DNA of 64,000 bases, taken from Candidula unifasciata (lineage: Eukaryota; Mollusca; Gastropoda; Stylommatophora; Geomitridae). This document shows, piece by piece, positions 31,546 through 42,747 of this stretch. The notes under the pieces are model-generated. The model did not search any database, had not been told where the DNA came from, and saw nothing but the letters and a program-made list of their open reading frames with translations. Within the stretch, counting starts at the first letter, position 1. Every line of letters starts with the position of its first letter. A program made the translations under genes and the position numbers. The stretch is taken from the NCBI GenBank assembly GCA_905116865.2, contig CAJHNH020000564.1:239104-303103 (forward strand). Direction: 5' to 3'.

Positions 31546-32344
31546 GTAAGTGTCCTCGCCACTCTGTATACTGTCATAAAAGTCATCATCTTCGGTCAGT
31601 GGGTCCTTTACAGAGCATCGCCCGCGTCTCGGTACGCCTGTAAGTCGCCACTTCTCTTACCAGTTCTTCAGCCCTATATGCTTTAATATCCAATGCGTCC
31701 TTAGTGTCGGGTATTTGTTCGTCCATCACGCGTGATGAAGACCACTTTTATCCAAAATTAAGATAGCTAGATGAAAGTGATAGATGGGAGTTTGGAAGGG
31801 CCGAATGTAAGACAGGCCTGCGTGCCTAATTTGTAACCCTTTGAAAATAAAGTTCGTTTGTTTGACTTGCCCAAGGAATTAGATTTAAGTGAGGAAGTGT
31901 TGAGCAATTCGTCAGACTCACTCTCTCGCCTGTGTCCATCTTGGTCCAATGGCAGGACAATGTCAAGACTATTGAAAATGGACCTATGTGCAGTGGATGA
32001 CCAAGGCGTCTGAAGTATCTTAAGTGTCGCGTTATCACCTTTGGGAAACTATAATCTCGGTCGCCGCTCTGTCCTGGCCAGCGTGTCGTTTAATACTTCA
32101 GTTTTTGGGACACGATGTTGCTTATGAGCGTTGATTCTCCTCAATTCTCAGATCGTGTAGGATATCGCTGTTCTCTTTTTTTTTTTTGGTCTATGGTATT
32201 CTAGACTTTTTGTCATAACCATACTGTGTGGGTTTATATATCATATTTCAGGTACTGTAGAGTTTTTGCAGTAAGCACTTAATCTTTACTCCGTTTTATG
32301 GTTATTGGCTAGTGTTATTGCCTCCCTAGACAGTGGTCCGAATT

Positions 32345-32610
32345 CAATCCTCAGAGGCAGAAAAAAACTGCCAATTACTGCCTTATTGTACCACTTGTGG
32401 GGTGCGGACAATGGGATGGGCGTTGGTCTTTGAGCCTGGGGATTGACTTCCGCATGGCTAGTGCTGTCGTCACGAATGTGCGGGTGAGGATTTTATTTTG
32501 CCCCCGGCATTAAAAAAAAAAAATCACCAGCTTTACCGAGGATTCGAACCCCGGTCTTCCGCTTGAGAACTCAGCGTTCCAATTGTTCGGCCAGCTGCTC
32601 CTAGTCCTCA
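32345..32610 (-). mobile_element. SINE delta (tRNA-derived)
   Basis: On the minus strand: GGAGCAGCTGGCCGAACAAT, CCGGGGTTCGAATCCTCGGT, GACGACAGCACTAGCCATGC and GGCAGTAATTGGCAGTTT. Confidence 0.8.
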
Positions 32611-32639
32611 GAAGTAGCAGATTTTTTTTCCTGGCCAGT

Positions 32640-32825
32640 AAACCTTTAGGTTCCAGCTACAGGAGGCAGGGGCCGATCAGGAGAAAGGTGGGAAGTGAGG
32701 GGGGAGGGGGAGCAGGACATTGGAGACACTTTGGGTGGGAATGTGCATGAGGCAGTGAAGCTGGCGAGAGACCGTATTTCTTTCAAATAAGTTGTGATGA
32801 AAATGACGTTCTGTAATGGAGCTGC
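32640..32825 (-). repeat. Repeat-H
   Basis: This is the inverted copy of the 4550-4740 unit, followed on + by an ATG/GAT microsatellite (32829-32875). Similarity is visible at nucleotide and translated level. Confidence 0.6.
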
Positions 32826-32949
32826 TACCTGATGATGATGATAATGATGATGATGATGATAATGATGATGATTACACTGGGTTTGACCTAGCATTATTGT
32901 TCTTTGTTGTCTGCGTTCACTGTCTGTAAGCCCAGCGGACATACTTGAT

Positions 32950-33175
32950 TGATTGTTCGTCCATTTCTGCACTTTGATACAGGACCTGAGTGTTTCGTGT
33001 GCAACCGTTTTACAGATCTTACTGCATATTTGTATGCAGACTGGTTGTTCATTGCCTCGTTTACAGATGCACTGCGACTTTGACGAAAGCTCCCAATTAG
33101 TCGACTCTTACGACATGTTTGTTTGGGAGGACCAGGACTTTCCACCGAGCTTACAGCAGGTTAACAAAGAATGAG
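32950..33175 (+). repeat. Repeat-I
   Basis: GTCCATTTCTGCACTTTGAT, TTACAGATGCACTGCGACTT and TTAGTCGACTCTTACGACAT resemble 35300-35450 (GTCCACTTCCGGACTTTAGT, TTAGTCAACTCCTACGCCAT). The unit is unclassified. It is not a peptidase exon although it precedes one. Confidence 0.5.
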
Positions 33176-33359
33176 GAGGCCTCATCCATCTTCTCGTGAG
33201 ACCATTCATGCCATAAATTAACACAGACAATCAAATTCTGCCTCACAGGATGATAGTGCGGTTGCCTTTTAAATGGCTTTCTGCTGGGCTCCGATATCTA
33301 CATATTGCGACCCAAAACATTAAGTTTCAGATAACCCCTGATTAATGGCTCACAAAACA

Positions 33360-33570
33360 ATTTGAGAATACCTGAGAATAATATAACTAGAATGTCTTTG
33401 CACTAGAACTGACAGGGGCATAAAAATAAAGGAAGACCAAAGAACACAAACAGATTGGAGCTGGAGAGTGAAGTTAAAAAGATGGGCAGAGCTGCAAGAG
33501 ATAGCGAAGGATAGAATACTTCTCGTAAATTTATTGAGGCTCTATGCTCCATTGGGGGATAGAAAAGCGG
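33360..33570 (+). pseudogene. Non-LTR RT tail, family B, copy 2
   Basis: ACAGGGGCATAAAAATAAAG, GGAAGACCAAAGAACACAAA and TATGCTCCATTGGGGGATAG parallel 31130-31310. Confidence 0.75.
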
Positions 33571-33771
33571 AAAAAGAACTACATGTTTGTTGGAGACGAT
33601 GGATATATTCTTTTCTCTTTTTTTTTTCCTCCGCTATATTGGAGCTTTAATCCCACGCGGCGTTTATAGGTTATGTGAATGTTATGTTTTCTGGATTGTG
33701 CATGCGGATCGTGTGCGCCTTTAGGTCCGTTTATTTATGTTTTCGTTCATTTAAATTATCTTATTTTCCAG

Positions 33772-33853
33772 ATAAATTGGAATCTGTTATAAAAGGCTTT
33801 GCCCAAGATGCATCTCGGTTTGAAGCCTTGCTAGAAAATGTGGACAAAACTAA
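33772..33853 (+). CDS. FOLH1-like: Exon: LESVIKGFAQDASRFEALLE segment
   Basis: The acceptor is TTATTTTCCAG and the donor is GTAAGT; 82 nt entering in phase 1 and leaving in phase 2. It encodes KLESVIKGFAQDASRFEALL then ENVDKT, aligned to the human helix [22 protein letters not shown] of the dimerisation domain. The frame is consistent with both neighbours. Confidence 0.9.
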
Positions 33854-33889
33854 GTAAGTGATCCTGTTTCTCTGAGTGAGGAGAGAAAC

Positions 33890-34560
33890 AAAGACTATGA
33901 GGGCAGCCGTGATGATACAAGGTTTGAGGTTTGAACAACGGATCAACATCATGGAACGCGGGTAGTAACACATAAGTGCTCAATTCTTCTTCTAACTCAA
34001 GTCTGAGTCCGAAGAGGCTCAGCACAGCGCAGCGAGGATCCCCAAATACTTTGGGTAGATTTGTAACGCCAAATTTTTACTTGGGCAGCGCCGTTAGGCT
34101 ACTTCTTTCGATTTCCAACTGCAATGTACTTTGTTTTTTGTACTTGTCATCTCTTTGTGGAATGCAATTCTTTGGTATTTGAAGCTCTACTCTAGCTCTT
34201 GCCGCGGGCCGCAGTATAGCCCGGCCATAAATATGGTCTAATGGCTGAACGCGGTTTCTGGGACCTCTCCACAGGTGATCATCATCCACATGGTGGCACT
34301 TTTTGTCATCTGGTGTTTATCGCTTGTGTGATGTCCTGGTGGGGTATAAGAAGATAGATAGAGATTCCAACTGCAAAGGGATTTTTTGGGTGCGCAACAA
34401 TGCATACAGGCGTCCGATCTCACTACCCAGAGACCAGGGGGAATAACTAGAAGTCCAAGCCGACTTAAAAAAGATCCCAGCCCTTACCGGGGATTGAACC
34501 CCGAACCTCTGACACTCGAGGCGGACACCATACCTCGAGACCACGCAACCCCATGTGATA
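33890..34560 (-). mobile_element. SINE epsilon copy interrupted by Repeat-F
   Basis: The body (33900-34130: AACAACGGATCAACATCATG, GCAGCGCCGTTAGGCTAC) and the head (34375-34560: CCTTACCGGGGATTGAACCC, CGAGGCGGACACCATACCTC) match the 49606 copy but are separated by a Repeat-F unit. The near-duplicated GATTTCCAACTGCAA / GATTCCAACTGCAA at the two junctions looks like its target duplication. Confidence 0.8.
34160..34345 (+). repeat. Repeat-F inserted in SINE epsilon
   Basis: TTTGAAGCTCTACTCTAGCT, ATAGCCCGGCCATAAATATG, TTTCTGGGACCTCTCCACAG, CATCCACATGGTGGCACTTT and ATGTCCTGGTGGGGTATAAG. It is a full-length copy. Confidence 0.8.
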
Positions 34561-34624
34561 CAAATGGTTCATTAATGTGGTTTCGTTCGAAGTTTATTGA
34601 GACACTGATTATCTTAGCTAATCC

Positions 34625-34830
34625 AAACATGTCAAGGGAAGAGGGAAAAATAGAACGTGTTAAGACCACTGGAAAGATTCGTGGGAAGACTCAAGAAGAC
34701 AGCGTCAGAAGATTCTTGACTGTCTTTTGTTGTGGCATGCAAGAGTATCAACACGCAAACTGATTACGTAGTTTGCGGATCGCAGATAATTGAGAGCATG
34801 ATCGTCCACGCCAGTTGGCAAGGCACTTTT
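34625..34830 (+). pseudogene. RTE-like RT tail, copy 3
   Basis: KIERVKTTGKIRGKTQEDSV RRFLTVFCCG corresponds to the VTTGKIYGRRDRGRQREKIL DSL segment of 14470-15170. It ends with a residue run like HASWQGT at 34808-34830. Confidence 0.7.
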
Positions 34831-34864
34831 GCTGAATTCAAACATCTATTTAAATTTGTTCTGC

Positions 34865-35150
34865 TCCAGGTTTATTATTACGTAAGCTTGCCACTCGGTC
34901 GTCCAGGTATGCAGACTGCTTTAATTATGCTACCGCAACGACTTCTTATCTCACAGTACCTTTTGCAAAGTCACCAATTCGTCTTGTCCCTGTCCGATAA
35001 CATCCGGTAATACGTGCAGCAGGAGAAACCAACCCTGAGCTTCATGAACTCAGGTGGGCCCACTCTCTGAATATGTCTAGGAGCTTGTGGGCCGAAACAT
35101 TTGTCGACGGGAGATACTTCTACTGATAATTGGTAGACTTCTGCTGTACA
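34865..35150 (+). mobile_element. 5'-truncated copy of the R2-like element (3' UTR)
   Basis: The + strand here is closely similar to the minus strand of 9950-10240. Shared blocks include GTAAGCTTG, CGGTCGTCCAGG, TCTTATCTCACAGTACCTT, CCTGAGCTTCATGAACTCAG and GTGGGCCGAAAC. No coding part is attached. This is typical of target-primed reverse transcription with early 5' termination, and it places the element's 3' end near ATTGGTAGACTT. Confidence 0.85.
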
Positions 35151-35299
35151 TGCTTCCCTGTTGAGTTTCTTCTTATCTTATTACATTCAATGTGGGATAG
35201 CCTTAAAAAGTGTTGTAGCTTAGTAAGCTGCTTTAAAATAACAAAACATACAATTATTTTATAGTAGATTGCTTTGTTTAGACTGACTGAAAGTTCATG

Positions 35300-35450
35300 G
35301 TGTTCGTCCACTTCCGGACTTTAGTCTTGTTGCAGACACCGAGTGTTACATGTACCTAATTTTTACACCTCTGGCTTTTTGCACTCCGATTTTGAAGGAA
35401 GCCACAAATTAGTCAACTCCTACGCCATGCTTTCTGCAATGGGTCTGTTC
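35300..35450 (+). repeat. Repeat-I
   Basis: This is the second copy of the 32950-33175 unit, colinear and about 150 bp long. Confidence 0.5.
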
Positions 35451-35591
35451 TTATTTTTTTTTCTACAACGGGACCCCAGAACCCACACGGGAAGGCTGTT
35501 AGTTGAGTAAGGTGACATTTTCTCTCTTTTAGAAATGTGGACAATGATTTGGTTACTAGTTGTTTAGTTCATTGTTATTTTTATCAATACC

Positions 35592-36785
35592 AGATAGTAG
35601 CATCAGTAGTAGCAGTAGTAAGAGTAGTAGTAGTAGCAGCATCAGTAGTAATAGTAGTAAGGGTAGTAGCAGTAGTAAAAGTAGTAGGGGCAGCAGAAGT
35701 AGCAGTAGTAGTAGTAGTAATAGTAGTATGAGTAGCAGCAGTAGCAGTAGTAATAGTAGTAGGGGCAGTAGCAGTAGTAAAAGTAGTAGGTGCAGCAGAA
35801 GTAGCATTAGTAAAAGTAGTAGGTGCAGCAGCAGTAGCAGTAGTAAAAGTAGTAGGTGCAGCAGCAGTAGTATAAGTAGTACGTGCAGCAGAAGTAGCAG
35901 TAGTAAAAGTAGTAGGTGCAGCAGCAGTAGCTGTAGTAAAAGTAGTAGGTGCAGCAGCAGTAGCAGTAGTAAAAGTAGTAGGTGCAGCAGCAGTAGCAGT
36001 AGTAAAAGTAGTAGGTGCAACAGCAGTAGCAAAAATAGTAGGTGCAGCAGCAGTAGCAGTAGCAAAAGTAGTAGGTGCAGCAGCAGTAGTAAAAGTAGTA
36101 GGGACAGCAGAAGTAGCAGTAGTAAAAGTAGTAGGGACAGCAGAAGTAGCAGTAGTAAAAGCAGTAGGGGCAGCAGCAGTAGCAGTAGTAAAAGCAGTAG
36201 GTGTAGAAGCAGTAGCAGTAGTAAAAGTAGTAGGTGCAGCAGCGGTAGCAGTAGTAAAAGTAGTAGGGACAGCAGCAGTAGCAGTAGTAAAAGCAGTAGG
36301 TGCAGAAGCAGTAGCAGTAATAAAAGTAGTAGGTGCAACAGCAGTAGCAACAGTAGTAGGTGCAGCAGCAGCAGCAGTAGCAAAAGTAGTAGGTGAGCAG
36401 CAGTAGCAGTAGTAAAAGTAGTAGGGACAGCAAAAGTAGCAGTAGTATAAGTAGTAGGGACAGCAGAAGTAGCAGTAGTAAAAGCAGTAGGGACAGCAGC
36501 AGTAGCAGTAGTAAAAGCAGTAGGTGCAGAAGCAGTAGCAGTAGTAAAAGTAGTAGGTGCAGCAGCGGTAGCAGTAGTAAAAGTAGTAGGTGCAGCAGCA
36601 GTAGCAGTAGTAAAATTAGTAGGGACAGCAGAAGTAGCAGTAGTAAAAGTAGTAGTAGTAAAAGTAGTAGGGACAGCAGAAGTAGCAGTAGTAAAGGTTG
36701 TAGGTACAGCAGCAGTAGCAGTAGTAAAAGTTGTAGTAGCAGTAGCAGTAGCAGTAGTAAGAGTAGCAGGGGCAGCAGAAACCGT
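35592..36785. repeat. 33-bp AGT/AGC higher-order array, about 36 copies
   Basis: A triplet-based tract is organised in a 33-bp unit containing AGTAGTAGGTGCAGCAGC and AGTAGTAAA, with GGGACAGCAGAAG variants. The long open frames on both strands (Ser-rich on +, Leu- or Tyr/Cys-rich on -) follow from the triplet period and show no protein-like complexity. Confidence 0.93.
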
Positions 36786-37334
36786 CAACGGTAGCCGTAG
36801 CAAAAACTGTGAGAGCATTTTCCATAGTCTCTATAAACACAAACATTTTTTCTTGAGCTATATGTATTTTATTTGTCATAAAAAGCTGTTAAATTATGAG
36901 CTAGCCCAGAGTAAATTATTAAATCTGTTGTGTTTTTAACCTTTTCGGTTTTATTGTAAGGATTTTTTTTTTAAAGTAAGGTATATAGCTGTGATAGGGA
37001 CTTTGTAAAATTCATAATTGACGATAACGTCCCTTGGTGTCTACAAATTTAAAATAATTAGTCTGGCTTGCCCTGGACAAGAAGACGTGTAGACATGTAT
37101 TCAGTGTTATTTTTATTCAAAATGGCAGTTTAGGTATTTTATAGAGAATTGTTTTTTAAAGCACGGTTGGCAAACTGAGTTTTACAGCTGGCTTTTCGAC
37201 CAACACATCTAATATCAGCAAACCCCAGATTTGTGGCTTGTTACGAAACGCTTGTTAGGGGAAGGGGCAGAGTGTATATTCTTGTCTAGTATGTACTTTT
37301 CCTCCTTTTTTTTCAGGATGAAATGTTTCGTTAT

Positions 37335-37505
37335 TTGAAGCCCTACTCTGGCTTTTGCCAGGTACCGCAATATAGCCTGGCCATAAATATGGCCTAAAGG
37401 CTGAACGCGGTTTCTGGGACCCCTCCACTGTGATCCTCATCCACATGGTGGCACATTGTGTCATTGGGTGTTTATTGCTTGTGTTATCTCCTAATGGGGT
37501 AGAAA
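37335..37505 (+). repeat. Repeat-F
   Basis: TTTGAAGCCCTACTCTGGCT, ATAGCCTGGCCATAAATATG, TTTCTGGGACCCCTCCACTG and CTCCTAATGGGGTAGAA follow the consensus over the full length. Confidence 0.8.
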
Positions 37506-37759
37506 GTCAGTCAGTCAGTGTATACAACACCCTCCCCACCCCACCCCCCCCCTTTTCCCTTCTTTTTCTCTCAACTCCACCAGTGGGGCCTCGAAGTCTC
37601 TCCATAATTTAAAAGAAAAAATGATGAACTGATTGACAATAAAGATATGACCTATAGAAGATACCGCCAGAGAAGCAGGAGTGTTTCTTTGAACTCTGAA
37701 TGTTGTGATGTTGATTTCATGTCAAGTCCTTCAGTTTGCTAGTGCATGTAAAGGTAAAT

Positions 37760-38060
37760 GTAAAGTCGTGAGATGTGAACGAGCGTCATTGCACGCGGTT
37801 ATAAACGATAAGTGTTTTGCCACCAGTAAGGACAGCTAATAAGAAACTGCCCGCCTGTGTCACCGTCCGCACGTAACTCTGTAGCTACAGCAACCTTCCT
37901 CCATTTACCCCAGAGTGTCACTCTGGTACCAGTTTACTAGAGGCTGGGCAAACCCCGGGAACTGCCCGGTTTCGAACATTGATCGTGGCTGCAGCGTGTC
38001 GCAGCTGATTTTGAAAGCGAGCCTCCTATCGACTGTGCTAACACGGCTAGTGCAGGTGTT
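37760..38060 (-). mobile_element. tRNA-derived SINE, family uncertain
   Basis: The minus strand begins with CTAGCCGTGTTAGCACAGTC and contains ATCAATGTTCGAAACCGGGC (B box). The body (AGTTACGTGCGGACGGTGAC) is not clearly alpha or beta. Confidence 0.5.
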
Positions 38061-38544
38061 CCTGCTTAAGTAGTTGTTGCCGGAGTTACTTAGAGGTAAA
38101 TGTTTTATGTGATGATGATTCCTCGAGCTGAGTCTATACTGAAACAGACTGAGTTATTTGGGCAATTTTGTAGAAACTAAGGGACGTTATCTTAAATACT
38201 AAATTTTAAAAGTTCTCTATCTTGGTTACATTCCTTACATAAAAAAAACCTGAAAACATTCCTAAAAAACATAACCGAAAAGGTTAAAAACTCAACAGCT
38301 ATAATAATGTACTCTTTGCTAGACTCTAGACAGAGTGGAGTTTACCCTGCTGGTCCTCCATCCAGAATAAGATTTTTGAAGTCTCAGTGGTAATCTAACC
38401 TTTATGTAGTAGCCCCAGAGACGGGAAAAAGACAGACACACGACCACGATGTATAATGTGGAGTGATTATTTCCATTCCTCATTGCCTTTTCTTCTCAGA
38501 ACATTATAGAAATTGTCTGGTAAAAATGCCTATTAGGTTAGGCT

Positions 38545-38790
38545 GGTGGGCGTCAGTGGCTTAGACGTTGCGAACACGCTTCGTAATGCCGGAGTGCCGG
38601 GCTCGATCCCAGCTGCGGGCCTTGTGCCTTGCTTTGGTTTCGACAGTGGTATCAAGAAGCCGACCGTCTAGAAAGCAATGGCAAACTACCGGACGTGAAC
38701 TTGCCTACGAAAAACTACAACAGCCCCCAAAAAATGATGGGATTGGTTTCGCAACATCCTATAAAGAATACGCAAAAAAAAAATGTTAGA
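38545..38790 (+). mobile_element. SINE gamma (tRNA-derived)
   Basis: GTCAGTGGCTTAGACGTTGC, GGGCTCGATCCCAGCTGCG, TTTGGTTTCGACAGTGGTAT, GCAATGGCAAACTACCGGAC and TTCGCAACATCCTATAAAG. Intact A and B boxes make this the reference copy. Confidence 0.85.
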
Positions 38791-38854
38791 CTGATTTGAC
38801 CCAGTCCGAGATTGAGGTCAACCAAGAGAAATAATGCTGGCATGGAGGAAGATC

Positions 38855-38950
38855 ATCAGCGGATTTGATTCAGGACAAAAAGGACTGAGATTTATGGAAA
38901 TTGCATGAACGCTTACACCAGCTGGCAAGGTACTTGATGATGATGATGTT
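38855..38950 (+). pseudogene. RTE-like RT tail end, copy 4
   Basis: The frame ends in AYTSWQGT-like residues followed by GATGATGATGATG, the same tail seen at the hAT junctions. Only the extreme 3' end is recognisable. Confidence 0.45.
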
Positions 38951-39089
38951 GCCCCAGGAGTCAGGCATAGTCCCTCTGCTTAAAGGGGCTGGACAGAGAC
39001 ACTGTCTCGACAAAGAGCCCAATAACAACTACGCCAACAGTTTTTGAACTTGAGAAGTCTTTATGGCTAGGTGGGCGGGGTGTTTGCCT

Positions 39090-39380
39090 CTCGCTCTGAG
39101 TTGAGATGAGTTGAGTCAAGAATTGATATAACAGCATTAGGGCATTCCCACACTCGCTCCGTCCCCATACTCAACAGCCAGCGCTAAGTTCCAATACTAA
39201 TGATGAGGGTCGTAGTAAGTGTGCTGGTCGAACCCTCTGGTCACACCCAGGTGCATCATTCTCTCCAGCCCATAATAATCTAGTTTCTCCTCTGACTTCG
39301 TTAGTTGTTCTCAAAGGGCTTTGACCACATCTGCCTTTTCAGTATAAATTCACCACCCATCGGTGCAGATCCAACCAATG
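39090..39380 (-). repeat. Repeat-G
   Basis: On + it reads AAGAATTGATATAACAGCAT, GGCATTCCCACACTCGCTCC, AAGGGCTTTGACCACATCTG and CACCACCCATCGGTGCAGAT, colinear with 62095-62395. Confidence 0.7.
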
Positions 39381-39652
39381 ATCCAAAGTATGCTCACTAC
39401 CTGTGACATTGGAAGTAAAGCTGACCACTTTGCTCGAAGCAATCCTCTCTTCACCTGTGTTAGCAAGCTTTCAGAGTCCATTACAATTGTCATACATGTT
39501 TGTGCCTCTCGCTCTGAAAGTCGTTTCATCAAAGCGTCGTTCGGTTCCCATGTAAATCAGCAAAAATTTGCAGAGAATTTAGTAATTTTGTGCTGGCACA
39601 ATCCAACAAAATACTAACGTGATGTATGCAAGATACGTGTTCTCTCTTTCAG

Positions 39653-39745
39653 CCCGTACGCCCTGCGTGAGATCAACGATAAACTGCTGTTACTAGAGAA
39701 AGCTTTCCTGCACCCAGATGGTTTACCGGCCAGGCCACTGAAGAA
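39653..39745 (+). CDS. FOLH1-like: Exon: LREINDKLLLLEKAFLHPDG segment
   Basis: The acceptor is TCTCTCTTTCAG and the donor is GTAAGT; 93 nt. It encodes LREINDKLLLLEKAFLHPDG and then LPARPLKK, the counterpart of human [25 protein letters not shown], a diagnostic M28B C-terminal segment. The intron before it contains the long 33-bp AGT/AGC minisatellite. Confidence 0.93.
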
Positions 39746-39819
39746 GTAAGTCCCTCATTTCCATCTTTTAGCAAAAGAGATCTGCCAGACGCTTCTGTTT
39801 AGGAAAGTTCAAGGACTAC

Positions 39820-39980
39820 GTCCACTGTTGTGCAGTGGCTAATGTAATTACCTTTCTGCCCGGCGATCATAAATTCGAATCCATATGTTTTTTTTAGGCC
39901 TAAAATGGTTATTAGGGAATTACCATGGGAAGTAAAGGCTGTGATAAAAATGTTGATCATATTACTCAATAGGAGAAATC
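39820..39980 (+). mobile_element. SINE alpha, partial and diverged
   Basis: A tRNA-like head (GTGCAGTGGCTAATGTAATT, B box AAATTCGAATCC) is followed by CCATGGGAAGTAAAGGCTGT. A second alpha copy follows immediately. Confidence 0.55.
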
Positions 39981-39984
39981 GTGA

Positions 39985-40235
39985 TGTAGTAACTAGATGC
40001 TCGTCTGAAGATCGGAAGGTCGTGGGTTCGGGTCCTGGCAAAGCCGGATGTTTTTCAGAAATGACCATGGCTCTCAAGCCGACCTATCTTGAATAGATAT
40101 CAGGTACAGTCCGGAAAGTAAAGGCGACCGGCGTGATGGTGACCACATCACCAACACAGTGCCTATTGGTCTATACAATTTGGTTAAGCCCTATATACCC
40201 AAAACGCCCAAAAGCGTGGAAAATTGTCCTTAACA
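39985..40235 (+). mobile_element. SINE alpha (tRNA-derived)
   Basis: B box GGTCGTGGGTTCGGGTCCTG, then CAGGTACAGTCCGGAAAGTA, AAGGCGACCGGCGTGATGG, CTATTGGTCTATAC and tail ATATACCCAAAACGCCC. It lies shortly after exon 39653-39745. Confidence 0.8.
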
Positions 40236-40239
40236 TTTC

Positions 40240-42740
40240 TGTTTTTAAGTTCACATTACTTAAGGAGTTTCAATTCTCTATACCATTTAGCGAGGTTAAA
40301 ATGAGTACAGCAAGCTAGAGTCAAAGGCTTCTGATTGTAACGCGCGAAGATACAGTGTGTAGAAATGTGTAGAATTCCTTAAGTGGATGCTTTTTTTTTA
40401 TAACAACTATCACAAACGAAAGATGTAGGTGGAATAATATTTAATTTCTAAAATGTTAGCAAGTAGAGGACTTTACTCGCTGGCACATTACAAATGAACT
40501 TTTTCTGAAAATTTTAAGCGTTTCATGTTGTAAAAATATGTGGCGAAGAGGTTAAGAGCTTTTCTTCGAAATCTGAATGCTGTGATGCTAATTTTAGTCC
40601 TTTAGTTTGTTAGTGCATGTGTTCCTGGTAATGTTAGTAGTAGTTGCCAGAGTTCCATTCTTTGTGTGAGAATGCGGAGAAAGACTGATCTGTATGGGAG
40701 AAAACTGGATACATTGAATTCGATCATGTCTCCTATTAATAACTTTTTAAAATAGTGTGGTAAATAAGTATTGACTGACACTTATAGAAGCAGAGGAAAG
40801 AAAAACAAGGTTTAGAAGATACACTCATTATCATTACAGTCCCATAACACTGTGTGTCGTCGGATGTGGACGGTCTAAACAGCTCTCTCCATCTCTGCCT
40901 GTCAGATGCAATGGGAGAAAACATATCAGAGTCACTAGAGAACATAATCTTTAAAAGTTATAGTAACCACACCGGAATGATAACTTTACGTTTCCTGATG
41001 TATTATTAGGTCGTTGTTTATTCCCACTACTTCTGTGAGTGTCGATCAGTACTTATGAACATTTTCCTCGTGCACGGTTCTGCAGCTAGGAATGTTATGT
41101 CTCCGCCTCCTACCTCATGTCTGCGATTGTTACCTGATTCCCGAACCTGCATTCCTTTTCCAGGAATGATATCAGTTGTGCATCATATCTTCTCAGTAGC
41201 TGGTTAATACCTCTGCAAGCTATGTGTGTCGGAATATACAATCCGTCGTCTAGGTTCAAACTGTAAACCTAGCTTTATAAACAGGGAGTTACTGATAATG
41301 AGGGATCCACATCAGCGTTGTTGGGATGTCTTTACATATTTTAGGTTAAGACATGTCACAGAGCAATTACCAGAAAATTATGATAATTAAAGGATGGAAT
41401 CCCCACAACACTCTTGGCAAAGGCAAGCGAAAATAAAGGAAAGAAAGTAAAATATGCAAACAAAAGTAAAATAATGTAGTGTTGTGTATTTTATTTAATA
41501 AAGTTAAAAGTAAAGTAGTCTATAACAAAGTAAAGTATACTAAATCAATGTATAGTACACACAGTTGAAAGATCTCGATTGTTGCTGACAATATTGTTTC
41601 GCTAGATAAAAACGACTATTACATTTAAGGAAAAACTGAGGATTTAGCAAATACAGCATCAAAAGTTGAAAATAAGTTATGAACAGATAAATATTTTAAA
41701 AACACAAATAGCAGATGAAGCAGATATAACACGAGACAAAACGACTTAAGTAATAGATCAGTTTACCTAATTAGGTTTTAATTTGGTAGTCAAGAAAATA
41801 AAAAGAAAGATATGATGACATGCAATGGCTAGATAGCAACAACTTGCAAAAGATTGAACAAAATTTGGCTTTCTAAATTTCAAGGTTTAAAAAAAAAGTT
41901 ATATATTTTCAATTCTGATTTTATTTTATTTGTAACGTCAGCTCATGTCGCATTAGCTTAACTTTGTAATTTAATAGCAATGACTTAACATATGAAAGGA
42001 TATATACATTTAGTGCTGTCCTGAGTCTTAGAGGTAAGTAACATCGTTTCACAATCCTTGATGTTCCAGGGTTCGATTATCTCAGCTGCTATTTAAAAAA
42101 AAAAATGTCGTTACTGTTGCTTCCAGACAGTTGTAACAGATTTCCACCATGGAAGAGATTGGGTTCTCTGCACATACTATTCCAAAAGACACTGGTTGAT
42201 GAGCTGCAGCCAACCTCCATTATAAAGACGGCACAAACTGTATATATTTTAATCTACGCTTGTTTTTTTTATGTCGTAGCTGTCAGCCGGTACGCGAACT
42301 ACATTTTTCTTACCTCCCCCATACCATAGGACAGACCGTGCGACCAGCCACGGCATGAATAGGAAGTGAAGGAACTCTCGCCGTGCGGGCAAGTTTGTGA
42401 GAAGTTCCATTTTTTCTTTTCTCCAGTCTGCGGGTACAGCAAGGGCGAAGATCGTTGGAGTAAAACCAGACAATCGCCAGTAAATGCTAGGTTTGCGATG
42501 TCATTAAGACCATATGCAACAAACTTTAAAGAATTATACATTTTACATGCATGTACAACATGATGTTAGGTCTTTGACATAAGGACTCTAGTCGAAACGT
42601 TCAGTTGTATTTGGTCATTCCCTCAGCTTAGCTTTCTGGTCACATTTTATGTTGTATTTAGCACTTGTCATCAGCTTGACTGAAGTCACCTCCCTGTTTA
42701 CGATATAACATGATATTATATTGGGTATTTGTCTCTATCT
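40240..42740. other. Last intron, mostly unassigned
   Basis: Apart from a retroelement-like fragment at 40820-40930 this AT-rich intron shows nothing recognisable. Confidence 0.55.
40820..40930 (-). repeat. Retroelement-like tail fragment
   Basis: ACTCATTATCATTACAGTCC and GGTCTAAACAGCTCTCTCCA resemble 60200-60310. The short length limits the assignment. Confidence 0.35.
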
Positions 42741-42747
42741 TCCTCAG

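Noticed and set aside
33060..33175. Possible extra peptidase exon before 33772
   Set aside because: A related copy lies at 35300-35450 (Repeat-I), it does not match the family, and the exons 31374 and 33772 already join in frame.
35556..36818. 420-codon and 278-codon ORFs over the AGT/AGC array
   Set aside because: All frames are open because of the 3-bp period; there is no domain and the composition is purely repeat-derived.
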